Below are positions 44,146-53,139 of a DNA stretch of 64,000 bases, in pieces; position 1 is the stretch's first letter; each line of letters opens with the position of its first letter. The notes under the pieces were generated by a model. That model was not told where the DNA came from. It saw only the letters and a list, made by a program, of their open reading frames with translations, and did no database searches. Both the position numbers and the translations under genes were made by a program. Origin of the DNA: Methylomonas methanica (GTDB lineage Bacteria; Pseudomonadota; Gammaproteobacteria; Methylococcales; Methylomonadaceae); contig NZ_LUUG01000109.1 of NCBI RefSeq assembly GCF_001644035.1, positions 1-64,000 on the forward strand. The letters are read 5' to 3'.

Positions 44146-45282
44146 TTACTGTTTGTCATAAACCTGCCGATAGCGATTCACCATGCTATCGATTGAAAAT
44201 TCCGCCTGAATCCGCTGCAACGCAGCTTTACCCAATTGCCGCCGTTTATCGTCATCCATTACCAACTCCTGCATCGCCGCTGACATACCTGTAACATCCT
44301 CTTTCTCTACCAGACACCCGGTCGTACCGTCCAGCACCAGCTCGGGGTTGCCGCCAACTCGCGTAGCGATAACCGGCAAACCGCTAGCCATCGCTTCTAA
44401 TATAGTATTGGAAATACCTTCCGCCTTTGACGGCAGTACGAAAATATCGAAGCTACGCAAAATTTCGGGTATGTCGTCACGCTCGCCGGGTAACCAGGCT
44501 TTATCGGTAAGGCTGGCGGCATTCAACAAGTCAATCGCTTCGGCTCGCAAAGGCCCATCACCAATCAAAAACAAACGGGCAATTTGGGCAAACTCGGGGG
44601 AGTTTTCGCAAGCATTGATAAAAGCCCCAACCAGCGTCAACTGATCTTTAACGCCGTGCATGCGTCCAACTGTACCAATCACCAACTTTTGATCCAAATT
44701 CAGCGAGCAACCGTCCGGTATTTGTCTAATTCCGGAACGAGGATAAAACGTTTTGGTATCGACACCGTTACAGATGCGCGTGATTTTCGCAGCTGGAATG
44801 CCAACTCGATTCAGCAAATAATCCTGTAAATGCTGCGATAACGGAATGAAGCGATGAATGATTGAACCCAAAATCCGTCGCAGCCATTGATACTTGACAT
44901 TGCTGCCGTCAGGATCGAAAACATCCCAACCATGTTCGCCATGCACCCGATAAGACACGCCGGCTAACAACGCGCAAACCTGATATTCGATAGCCGCCAA
45001 ATTACGGGTATGCACGATAGCGGGCTGCCATTGTTTCAACAAGCGATAGACTGTATAAAACGACGCCCAATCCTGTCCTGGCCGCTTATGTAACTGATGG
45101 ATAACCACATCTTGCCGTTTAATGCGCTGGCTGAACTCAGTGCTATCTGCCAAACAGATAATGGCGTGCCGATAGCTGTCTTCCGGTAAATTATTAATGA
45201 TATTGACCAGGCCGTTCTCCAGCCCACCAATGCCCAGCCTATAAATGATATGCACGATTAAGGGCGGCAACGGTCTGGACAT
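44146..45282 (-). CDS. PEP-CTERM/XrtA system glycosyltransferase (TIGR03088-type)
   Basis: This 378-residue GT-B enzyme begins with IVHIIYRLGIGGLENGLVNI, has HTRNLAAIEYQ and GEHGWDVFDPDG, and ends with the donor motif FVLPSKAEGISNTILEAM. This set is characteristic of the second XrtA-type glycosyltransferase. It adds a sugar in repeat-unit assembly. Its ATG directly follows the TAA of the TIGR03087-type gene. In many XrtA loci the exosortase gene lies between these two; here there is no space at all. Confidence 0.92.
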   Translation of the reverse strand: MSRPLPPLIVHIIYRLGIGGLENGLVNIINNLPEDSYRHAIICLADSTEFSQRIKRQDVVIHQLHKRPGQDWASFYTVYRLLKQWQPAIVHTRNLAAIEYQVCALLAGVSYRVHGEHGWDVFDPDGSNVKYQWLRRILGSIIHRFIPLSQHLQDYLLNRVGIPAAKITRICNGVDTKTFYPRSGIRQIPDGCSLNLDQKLVIGTVGRMHGVKDQLTLVGAFINACENSPEFAQIARLFLIGDGPLRAEAIDLLNAASLTDKAWLPGERDDIPEILRSFDIFVLPSKAEGISNTILEAMASGLPVIATRVGGNPELVLDGTTGCLVEKEDVTGMSAAMQELVMDDDKRRQLGKAALQRIQAEFSIDSMVNRYRQVYDKQ

Positions 45283-46488
45283 TTATGCAGTCTCGCCTGC
45301 TAACAATCGGCACAAGCGTTGGCCGTTTTGCTCCCAACTGAAATCGCTTTCTACATAGCGGCGATTGACGTTAGCCGATTCGACCGGCTGCTCCAAAAAC
45401 TGTAAAACTTGGCTGGCAAAATCTTCCGGAGCGTCGGCTATCGCCACCTGCAAATCCGTTCCTCCCGGTATGCCCTCCATAGCCGCCGAGGTGGCCACTA
45501 TCGGCTTGGCCATTGCCATGGCTTCCAACACTTTGTTTTGAATGCCCCTGGCGATCCGCAAGGGCGCAACAACAACGTCCGCGTGAGCAACATAGGGCCT
45601 GACATCGTCAACTCGCCCAGTCACAATTACGGCAGGCTCGTTTTCCGCCAATTGCAACACCTCTTTGGCGGGTTTGGAACCTACTATATAAAAATGTACG
45701 CCCGGCAATCGGCTTTTGATAACAGGAAATACCTGCTCGGCAAACCACTTGACTGCATCGACATTGGCCCAATAATCCATCGCGCCGGTGAACACAACAG
45801 TCCTTTGCTTGGCCGGGAATGGCGTCTCATACGACAAGTCTGGATAGAACCTGTCCGTATCCACTCCGTTGTTCACAAAACTAATCTTGACCGCGGATAC
45901 CGGTGCTAAAGTTTTGAACAAGCCTGCTTCTTGTTCGGATACAAATATTGTGGCATCGGCCCGCGCAGCGATACATTGCTCATAGGCCAGCAGTTTTTCC
46001 GCTTCACGCTGGTAAATCCAACTGGCGGGCCAGTCTTTACTTTGCGCATATTGCCGCCACTTGTCGGAATCGACATCTACAAAATCGGCCACGCAATGCA
46101 AGTTGGTATATTTATCAACATATTGTGCCATCGGCGATGAAAAGATCATCACCCTCTCAATACCCTGTTCGCTGATCGTTTTATCCACCCATTCCTGCAA
46201 TTCGCGGTTACGGTAATACGGCAAACTCAAGGCTTCTCCGCTCAGAAAGCCTGTCAAACTTTTAATTTTACCGATCTTGGGATTTAATTCGATACAGCAA
46301 GTATCTGCACAGAAAGACTTTAAGACATCGATATGCTGCTTATCATCCGGGTCATCAATAAAGGTACCGAGAAATATCTGGTATTCAGCAGCTAAAGCCT
46401 GCAAAAAATGAAAGGAACGAATCTTGTCGCCCTTGTTAGGCGGATAAGGAATACGATGAACTAAATACAGTAATTTGGGCTTGGCCAT
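45283..46488 (-). CDS. PEP-CTERM/XrtA system glycosyltransferase (TIGR03087-type)
   Basis: This 401-residue GT-B protein has the N-terminus AKPKLLYLVHRIPYPPNKGD, DFVDVDSDKW, IFVSEQE, FVNNGVDTDRF and FTGAMDYWANVDAV. All are hallmarks of the first XrtA-type glycosyltransferase. ATG 46488 overlaps the TAA stop of the FemAB-like gene by one base (TAATG), so it is coupled. An in-frame start 24 bases upstream would lie inside that gene. The sugar is not known. Confidence 0.92.
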   Translation of the reverse strand: MAKPKLLYLVHRIPYPPNKGDKIRSFHFLQALAAEYQIFLGTFIDDPDDKQHIDVLKSFCADTCCIELNPKIGKIKSLTGFLSGEALSLPYYRNRELQEWVDKTISEQGIERVMIFSSPMAQYVDKYTNLHCVADFVDVDSDKWRQYAQSKDWPASWIYQREAEKLLAYEQCIAARADATIFVSEQEAGLFKTLAPVSAVKISFVNNGVDTDRFYPDLSYETPFPAKQRTVVFTGAMDYWANVDAVKWFAEQVFPVIKSRLPGVHFYIVGSKPAKEVLQLAENEPAVIVTGRVDDVRPYVAHADVVVAPLRIARGIQNKVLEAMAMAKPIVATSAAMEGIPGGTDLQVAIADAPEDFASQVLQFLEQPVESANVNRRYVESDFSWEQNGQRLCRLLAGETA

Positions 46489-47507
46489 TAGCCTAAGTCC
46501 TTGGCAAGCCAAGGGCCGACCAACTGACTAACCGGCAGAGGCAAGCGCTTCCAAGCTGCAATAAACAAACGGTATTTAGGATTGAGTGGATTGATTTCGG
46601 GTATTTGTTTGGCTTTGACCAGATCGACCTCGTAATAAAGCGGCTCCGGTTCGAAACCCCAGTGCTTTTTAAAGCGATACGAGCCTGTGCCAACTTTACT
46701 CCGACCGTAATCGAAAATCTTGCAACCCTTTTCGACTGCACGCCGCATCACTTCCCAATACATGAAATCGTTACCTTTCAAATCGCGGGCCGCATCGGTA
46801 CCGCCACCGTAGTAAGGTAAAACCTCATCCTTGAAATAAAAACTCATCACGCTGGCGACTAGCTGACCTTCGTGCTCTATCGTTAGCACCTCGCAACTAT
46901 CGCCGAATACATCCTGCAAAAGTTGAAAATATTTTTTTGGAAATACTGGGGTGCCCAAGTTCCTGACACTTTCAGAATAGGCGCCATATAAACGTTCGAC
47001 ATTATCGTCGATAACACTGGTAAGACCGGCTTTGATGCCAGCCCGCACCATTGCCCGCTGCTTACGAGGAATCGCATTTAGATTTTTTTCGACATCTGGA
47101 TCGAGTTCTTTTCTAAACGTGACATAGAGTTCTTTGTGCGGCCAATCGGGATGATGCTGTTGCCGATTCCTCATCTCCAAACTATCGACGCCCAATTCTC
47201 TGGCCAGTTGTTGCGCTTTGGTTTGTAACGCTGCAAAAGCCTCATCGTTAGTGGCGACAATTCCGCCGTATACACAAAACGCGTTTGAAACCAGAGAATT
47301 GCCGAATAACAAGCTATTGACATGGGTCAAGGGCAAAATACCGGTGATTTCGCCATTTTGTTCTGCGTAGAAATAGTAAGTATCGTGGCCGAAGGCTTGT
47401 TTGATTACCTGCTGCCAAGCTGATAAATGAAAGAAGCTGCCATCGGCCGCAGCCATGACATAGTGATCCCAACGCTCTGTTTGGGCTGGCTCAAGTAATT
47501 TGATCAT
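46488..47507 (-). CDS. FemAB-like XrtA/PEP-CTERM system-associated protein
   Basis: This 339-residue protein of the FemAB/GNAT fold begins HYVMAAADGSFFHLSAWQQV and has VMSFYFKDEVLPYYGGGTD, YWEVMRRAVEKGCKIFDYGRS and the ending FKKHWGFEPEPLYYEVDL. FemAB proteins transfer amino acids from aminoacyl-tRNA; the XrtA-associated ones probably add an aminoacyl or acyl group to a surface polymer. The neighbours are the deacetylase gene upstream, 6 bases away, and the TIGR03087-type glycosyltransferase gene downstream. A deacetylated amino sugar would offer an amine for such a transfer, an attractive but unproved link. Confidence 0.9.
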   Translation of the reverse strand: MIKLLEPAQTERWDHYVMAAADGSFFHLSAWQQVIKQAFGHDTYYFYAEQNGEITGILPLTHVNSLLFGNSLVSNAFCVYGGIVATNDEAFAALQTKAQQLARELGVDSLEMRNRQQHHPDWPHKELYVTFRKELDPDVEKNLNAIPRKQRAMVRAGIKAGLTSVIDDNVERLYGAYSESVRNLGTPVFPKKYFQLLQDVFGDSCEVLTIEHEGQLVASVMSFYFKDEVLPYYGGGTDAARDLKGNDFMYWEVMRRAVEKGCKIFDYGRSKVGTGSYRFKKHWGFEPEPLYYEVDLVKAKQIPEINPLNPKYRLFIAAWKRLPLPVSQLVGPWLAKDLG

Positions 47508-47513
47508 GACTAA

Positions 47514-48377
47514 CTATGGTGATTTGTCTGTTTGCTTGGTTAGAAACACGTTCTGCATGGTATCCCAAGCAAAATCGGCCAGTAAGCTGTTAAGGCGATT
47601 TTGCATTCTATCCAGATTCAAATAATGTCTGAAACGGGTCTTAAACGACAAATCATGCTGCCGCGGCTGTTCGGGATCTATTTCCCAAGGGTGAAAATAA
47701 AAAATTCCAGACTGATTTTCGTATTTATTGAGGTGGCGGTAAGCCCATTTCGAAAACTGATACGGATACAATCGAAAAAACCCGCCGCCACCGCAGGGGA
47801 TATTACGATCCAGTATTTTCAACGTAGTAATCGGTATTTCCAACAGTTTAGGCGCGTTATCCGGCCTGTAGGCGAAGCGGGGAGCGCTCGGCATACCGTA
47901 TAAATCGTGTTTTACAGGATATATACTAGAACTGTACTGAAAGCCCTCGTCCTCCAATACCTCAAGCGCCCAGAGGTTCTTCGCACCTATCGAATAACTA
48001 GCGGCGCGATAACCCACAATTGGCTGACCGCCGATGTCTTCGAGAATCTGCCGGCTAATTCTAAGATCTTCCCGGAATTGCTCCGGTGTTTGTTCGGTTA
48101 CCCGGGTGTGTTGATAACCATGCGAAGCGAGTTCGTGCCCTTCATCGACAATCCGCCGAACCAACTGCGGATAACGTTCGGCCACCCAGCCCAAGGTAAA
48201 AAAAGTGGCTTTTACCTGATGTTGAGCAAACAAATCCAAAATCCGCTGGGTGTTCTGTTCTACCCGGTGCGGTAAACCATCCCACTGACTACGCTGGATA
48301 TTAGCCTCAAACGCCGAGACCTGAAAATAATCCTCAACATCAACTGTCATAGCATTAATGCATACAGGGGCATTCAT
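47514..48377 (-). CDS. XrtA system polysaccharide deacetylase
   Basis: This 287-residue NodB-type deacetylase of the TIGR03006 group begins with AMTVDVEDYFQVSAFE, where the DxED aspartates bind metal. KATFFTLGWVAERYPQLVR, GHELASHGYQHTRV with the metal histidines, and YRAASYSI follow. A DUF3473-like C-terminal part ends FYFHPWEIDP. It removes acetyl groups from amino sugars of the EPS. There is no signal peptide, so it may act on lipid-linked intermediates in the cytoplasm. It sits between the epimerase and FemAB-like genes with 6-base gaps. Confidence 0.93.
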   Translation of the reverse strand: MNAPVCINAMTVDVEDYFQVSAFEANIQRSQWDGLPHRVEQNTQRILDLFAQHQVKATFFTLGWVAERYPQLVRRIVDEGHELASHGYQHTRVTEQTPEQFREDLRISRQILEDIGGQPIVGYRAASYSIGAKNLWALEVLEDEGFQYSSSIYPVKHDLYGMPSAPRFAYRPDNAPKLLEIPITTLKILDRNIPCGGGGFFRLYPYQFSKWAYRHLNKYENQSGIFYFHPWEIDPEQPRQHDLSFKTRFRHYLNLDRMQNRLNSLLADFAWDTMQNVFLTKQTDKSP

Positions 48378-48383
48378 ACAGTC

Positions 48384-49511
48384 TCAACCCGCCAACTGAT
48401 AACGACGCACGATTTCATCGACGATACGACCAGCGGCGTTACCATCCCAATACTCTGGAACCCGACCACTCTTACCGCCCGTGCTCAACACATCATTTAC
48501 ACATTGCATAATTTTAGCGGGATCGGTTCCCACAATGGAATTGGTACCCTCGGTGATGGTGATAGGCCTTTCGGTATTTTCCCGCAAGGTCACGCAAGGT
48601 ACGCCCAATGCAGTCGTCTCTTCCTGTAAGCCACCGGAATCAGTCAAAACCAATTGTGCGGACTGCATCAAACCGAGCATTTCCAAATATGCCACCGGCG
48701 GTAACATAATCACCCTTTTCTCCGGCAACATGCTCAGTAATCCCGCCTCTGCAATTTTTTGCTGTGTGCGCGGGTGAACCGGAAATATCACAGGGAGTTT
48801 TTCGCTGATATCCCCCACCACCCGAATCAAGCGCGCCAGTGTTTCGGGCTCGTCAACATTGGAAGGTCTGTGCAGTGTTAACAAGGCATAAGCTTTTTCC
48901 GAAACAAGCTGTTTGGAACCGTATCGCTGCAATGTTTCCGCCAAAGAAGAGGCTTGTTGGCAGTTAGCCAAAAGCGTGTCGATCATCACATTCCCGGTAA
49001 AGCATATCCGCTGTTCGGAAATACCTTCCTTAATCAAATTGTCCGCCGCCGCACGCTCCGTGGTGAATAACAGGTCTGAGATTTGGTCAGTCAAAATGCG
49101 GTTAATCTCTTCCGGCATTTGCCGATCATAACTTCTCAAACCGGCTTCAACATGGATCAATGGAATATTTTTTTTTACTGCGACCAACCCGCAGGCGATT
49201 GTTGAATTGACATCCCCCACTACCAACACGGCAAAAGGTTTAACCTCATCCAAAACCGGCTCAAAGCGCAACATGACATTTGCAGTCTGCACCGCATGAC
49301 TGCCCGATCCGACACCCAAATCCTTATCCGGCTCCGGAATACCGAGCTGTTGGAAAAAAGTATCTTTCATGGCTTGGTCGTAATGCTGACCGGTATGCAC
49401 CAAATAAGGTGTGACCAAATGTCTAACAGCTTGTAACTGTCTGATAATTGGCGCCATTTTCATGAAATTAGGTCGCGCGCCGACCACGCAAACCAAGACT
49501 TTAGGGGACAT
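48384..49511 (-). CDS. wecB: UDP-N-acetylglucosamine 2-epimerase (non-hydrolysing)
   Basis: This 375-residue enzyme interconverts UDP-GlcNAc and UDP-ManNAc. It has VVGARPNFMKMAPIIR at the start, LVHTGQHYD, HVEAGLRS, LLTLHRPSNVDE and TDSGGLQEETTALGVPC, all family hallmarks. It should supply ManNAc or a derivative for the EPS. Genes on both sides are 5 to 6 bases away. No UDP-ManNAc dehydrogenase gene (wecC) lies in the window, so ManNAc itself or a product of other genes is used. Confidence 0.94.
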   Translation of the reverse strand: MSPKVLVCVVGARPNFMKMAPIIRQLQAVRHLVTPYLVHTGQHYDQAMKDTFFQQLGIPEPDKDLGVGSGSHAVQTANVMLRFEPVLDEVKPFAVLVVGDVNSTIACGLVAVKKNIPLIHVEAGLRSYDRQMPEEINRILTDQISDLLFTTERAAADNLIKEGISEQRICFTGNVMIDTLLANCQQASSLAETLQRYGSKQLVSEKAYALLTLHRPSNVDEPETLARLIRVVGDISEKLPVIFPVHPRTQQKIAEAGLLSMLPEKRVIMLPPVAYLEMLGLMQSAQLVLTDSGGLQEETTALGVPCVTLRENTERPITITEGTNSIVGTDPAKIMQCVNDVLSTGGKSGRVPEYWDGNAAGRIVDEIVRRYQLAG

Positions 49512-49516
49512 TTTTG

Positions 49517-50548
49517 TTAATCCAGGGAGGTTGTTTCGCTGTAAACGGCATCCATATCCAATTGCAGCAGAATAGCTTTTCTAAGCAGAGCTTTTTCTTT
49601 ATTCAGACTGTTTCGAAGATTGGTGACAACATCTTCGAGTCTGGCAATCCTATGTTCGAGAGATTCTGAATCAGCACCACTGAAACGATGTAACGGCGGC
49701 ATGGAACTCTCATACTCCTCGTCAGCAACCTCGAGCAACATTTCTTCCTTAACCTCGACGATAACTTTAGTCACTGCCTGTTCGTCCAACAACTTCAACT
49801 CTTCCAGATAACCGAATAATAGTAGACGATCGCACAAGGAATTAATGCGTCTAGGGATACCTCCACTAAACTCGTGAATAGCCTCAAAAACACTTGGCGT
49901 AAACTCAGGAGTCCCAGACCAACCTGCAGTTTGCAACCTAAAAAGTATATATTCTTTGGTCTCTTCCAAATCCAACGGATCAAGCTGAAATGTAGATACA
50001 ATGCGCTGCTTTAGCTGCTCCATATCCGCAGAGTAAATGGTGCGTTTCAATTCGGGTTGCCCAATCAAAAACACCTGAAAAACAGGATTACCATTAACAT
50101 CCAAATTGGTAAGCATACGCAATTCTTCTAAGGATTGTTTTGGCAAATTCTGCGCTTCATCGACGATCAACAGTAATCGCCTACCTTCTCTGGCTTTTTC
50201 AGCGATAAACTTTTCGAACCCCGATAATAAACTGGCCTTATCGGTCAGAGAAAATGAAAAACCAAATGTCGATGCAGCCATCCGCAAAGTGTCTTCAGGC
50301 CCCACTTGAGAAGTCATCATCACACCGATTAACAATTTCTCTTTATTCAAATTTTTTATCAAACTCTTTACCAGCATAGTTTTACCCGTACCAGGCGAGC
50401 CGATAACCAGAACAAAGCCCTCACCTTGCGTCAAGCCGTAATGCATATAAGCTAGAGCACGTTTATGCACTGAGCTCTGAAAAAAGAAATCCGGATCCGC
50501 GCTTAGTTGAAAAGGCTTTTGGGTGAGATTATAAAATCCGTCGTACAT
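49517..50548 (-). CDS. XrtA system-associated AAA ATPase (ExeA-like)
   Basis: This 343-residue ATPase starts MYDGFYNLTQKPFQLSADPDFFF, has Walker A IGSPGTGKTMLVKS, Walker B LLLIVDEAQNLP and GGIPRRINSLCDRLLL. A C-terminal coiled coil (about residues 290-325) follows. It matches the TIGR03015-type protein of XrtA loci and resembles ExeA of type II secretion. It may couple ATP use to assembly of the export complex. The gene sits between the outer-membrane protein gene and wecB. Its exact role has not been shown. Confidence 0.9.
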   Translation of the reverse strand: MYDGFYNLTQKPFQLSADPDFFFQSSVHKRALAYMHYGLTQGEGFVLVIGSPGTGKTMLVKSLIKNLNKEKLLIGVMMTSQVGPEDTLRMAASTFGFSFSLTDKASLLSGFEKFIAEKAREGRRLLLIVDEAQNLPKQSLEELRMLTNLDVNGNPVFQVFLIGQPELKRTIYSADMEQLKQRIVSTFQLDPLDLEETKEYILFRLQTAGWSGTPEFTPSVFEAIHEFSGGIPRRINSLCDRLLLFGYLEELKLLDEQAVTKVIVEVKEEMLLEVADEEYESSMPPLHRFSGADSESLEHRIARLEDVVTNLRNSLNKEKALLRKAILLQLDMDAVYSETTSLD

Positions 50549-50559
50549 GTTTTTTCTAT

Positions 50560-52239
50560 TTAGAATCGTACGTTAAAATTAGCTGTAGCCCTGTTCTCAA
50601 CATAACCACCAAATTGGGTGGAATCGGATATTTGATTGATATGCCTAAACTCGAGTCTTGTATCCATTAATAAAGGGCGCCCCAAATTAATAGGAACCCC
50701 CCTGCTTACACCCAAAGCTACATCATATCGAGAATTGCTGGATAACTCTCCATCCGTATGTTGCCAAGAAGGTCGTAGATAGAGATCCATCCTCGAGGCA
50801 AATTGCCATTGCCAGCTACCCGTTACACCATATGACATGTCTTCTCCAGAACGGGTTTCATATGTTCTACGTTCGTTAAACACAGAAGCGTTGTAAGTGC
50901 TCTTACCGGTTTGGTAGGAAAAAGAAAGATTTCCACGCTTTCTAATAATTACGTCATTGACCAAATCAAACGGATTCAAAACTAACTGGGTATTGTTAAA
51001 ATTGGGGCCTGGAATCAGCGACGACCTTCCGGTAAGAGGATCAGTTGGGCCAGGGGTGAGAAACCCCTGCGCTACTAAATCTTGAGTGTTTACCACCTGA
51101 GTTAAGCTGCCCGAGGCATCCCGAAGAAAAAATCCCTGCTCAGCGAACAATTGTTGCAACGTCGTTGTCTCTTGGGAATAATTAAATGCAATGGTCGCCT
51201 GCTTAGCGCGATAGTTAAAGTTTGCATCCCAAGAATCGCCAGTGTTTAACCCTACATCTTTATTACGATACGTAATGGTCGAACTAAGATTTTCCGAAGG
51301 ATTAAATTGCAACGTAGCATGCTTGTTATTACCGATACCAACCTCAAGTGAATACCACTTGCTTGGTGTCCATTGCCCCCCAACCGTATAAAAAAAACCA
51401 TTACTTATGCTATTCGTCGAAGTTTGAAAATCGTTATTTTCAAACCCTGCTTGTCCGAAAAGATTGAATTTATTATTGATATAATATCGAGCATTACCTT
51501 GGTATTGTTCAAATCGAACATCTTGTCCGACAGCCCTGCTTTGCTCTTGGGACGAATAGTTTAATCCCCAGTTGACCCTATTAAAATAACTGCCGCTGGA
51601 CAATCTAGCCTGGCGCGTAATAGTATCCGAATCGGACACCAAATTTGACAACTGCGGCGTCACTAATGACCCATTTAAATTCTCGAACGAGGATTTACTA
51701 TAACCGACTTTAGCTAAACCCGTTGCAAACTGACCAAAACGAGGCGTCCAATAAGGCGAAATACTAAAAGTCTGAACTTCAGTCCGCCCACCATTCCCAG
51801 AAATATTATCAGTCGTAACAAACGAATTACTAATATTTTGCTGACTTATTGAACTTGCAGTTTCCAAAAAAAGAGTGTTACGAACGGCTTGATACAAAGA
51901 ATTCATATTAAGCTGATGATTTATATCTATAGCATCCCTACCACCCGCATTATAGAGACCTTGCATACGATAATTTAAATTGAAACTGCTCCACGGGGAG
52001 TTTCCATACAATGAAATTCCAGGACTAACCTCAGTTACAAAACCGCTTTTCTTATTATTTTCAGAAAGAGTCAAATTATCTGAAAATATCTCGCTTGCGG
52101 ACAAACTTGGACTTAATCGCCAATCAAGCGCTTTTGCAGAGCTAGAATGTAAAACCATACCTATACTTAAACCAGAAAGCAAGGTGGCTAAAGATAAACC
52201 GGAAAGACGATTACTGTCACAAATGTCCATATTTCCCAT
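50560..52239 (-). CDS. TIGR03016-type PEP-CTERM system outer-membrane protein
   Basis: This 559-residue protein has a signal peptide (about residues 1-38) and then a long series of amphipathic beta-strands rich in aromatic and Asn residues. The start is SLSASEIFSDNLTLSE and the last residues (TANFNVRF) end in Phe, as in outer-membrane beta-barrels. It is likely the outer-membrane part of EPS secretion, in the place of Wza-like or BcsC-like barrels. The start overlaps the kinase gene by 23 bases; ATG 52230, three codons downstream, is also possible. Confidence 0.88.
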   Translation of the reverse strand: MGNMDICDSNRLSGLSLATLLSGLSIGMVLHSSSAKALDWRLSPSLSASEIFSDNLTLSENNKKSGFVTEVSPGISLYGNSPWSSFNLNYRMQGLYNAGGRDAIDINHQLNMNSLYQAVRNTLFLETASSISQQNISNSFVTTDNISGNGGRTEVQTFSISPYWTPRFGQFATGLAKVGYSKSSFENLNGSLVTPQLSNLVSDSDTITRQARLSSGSYFNRVNWGLNYSSQEQSRAVGQDVRFEQYQGNARYYINNKFNLFGQAGFENNDFQTSTNSISNGFFYTVGGQWTPSKWYSLEVGIGNNKHATLQFNPSENLSSTITYRNKDVGLNTGDSWDANFNYRAKQATIAFNYSQETTTLQQLFAEQGFFLRDASGSLTQVVNTQDLVAQGFLTPGPTDPLTGRSSLIPGPNFNNTQLVLNPFDLVNDVIIRKRGNLSFSYQTGKSTYNASVFNERRTYETRSGEDMSYGVTGSWQWQFASRMDLYLRPSWQHTDGELSSNSRYDVALGVSRGVPINLGRPLLMDTRLEFRHINQISDSTQFGGYVENRATANFNVRF

Positions 52240-53116
52240 AACTATAATTGTGACCGTATATATCTATCTCTTTTCTTGTTTTGTTCAAAAGGGTCATAAC
52301 AACATCGCAATTACTAAGCTTCGCAACCGACTCATTAACCACGCTCTGCGGAGTAACTTCCGCCGCAATTACCAGCACTACCTGACCTACAAGTTCTGCA
52401 AGTATTTGGGCCTGAGTAGCAACAAGTAACGGGGGGGAATCAAAAATCACAATACGGTCTTTATATCGCCGGCTCACTTCTTCCGCAAATAAATACATCC
52501 TTTGACTCGATAACAACTCTGTCGAGTATTTATGTCTTTTACCTGCTGTAATCAAGCTAAGATTTGGAAGATCTGTTTTTAACAAAATATCTGAAAAAGT
52601 TACTTTATCATCTTCTAAATACTCTATTAAGCCGCGAGGACTATTAATCCCTAATTGCTTTGATATACTCGGCTTTTCAACATCGGCATCTATAAGTAAA
52701 ACCTTTTTATCTCTTTCGTTAGCAATGCTCAAAGCCAAGTTAATTGAAACGAACGTCTTCCCTTCTCCAGGCAAACTGCTGCAGATAAGAATTAAATTAG
52801 AACGATTAATACCATTATTTTCCGCACCCTGTATATTGTTGACTAAAGGTCTCTTAATAACCCTAAACTCTTCAGCCAACTGAGATTTTGCATTGTTATT
52901 GTCTATAAAACCATTTTCCGCTAAGCCAACCCAATCAACAACAACCTGCTGCTCTGGCGAAAACGCGTGAAAAGACTCTCGTAACTCAACCGACTCTAAA
53001 TTGCTTTCGCTGGCACCTCTATCAGGTTTACTTGTGATAGCCGAGTCTTGGCTATTATTTTCCACAACTAACCCTTGGCTCCCTGCCTTTTTCAGCGCAT
53101 TCTCTATAATGCTCAT
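52217..53116 (-). CDS. XrtA-associated tyrosine autokinase
   Basis: This 299-residue BY-kinase has Walker A SSLPGEGKTFVSINLA, Walker A' VLLIDADVEKP and Walker B IVIFDSPPLL. It ends with a Tyr cluster (DIYGHNYSYGKYGHL) that would be autophosphorylated. It works with the chain-length determinant next door to control polymerisation and export. The N-terminal 60 residues are polar and variable. It lies 23 bases after the chain-length gene. Confidence 0.93.
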   Translation of the reverse strand: MSIIENALKKAGSQGLVVENNSQDSAITSKPDRGASESNLESVELRESFHAFSPEQQVVVDWVGLAENGFIDNNNAKSQLAEEFRVIKRPLVNNIQGAENNGINRSNLILICSSLPGEGKTFVSINLALSIANERDKKVLLIDADVEKPSISKQLGINSPRGLIEYLEDDKVTFSDILLKTDLPNLSLITAGKRHKYSTELLSSQRMYLFAEEVSRRYKDRIVIFDSPPLLVATQAQILAELVGQVVLVIAAEVTPQSVVNESVAKLSNCDVVMTLLNKTRKEIDIYGHNYSYGKYGHL

Positions 53117-53139
53117 ATGTTTACCTGTTTAATACGACT

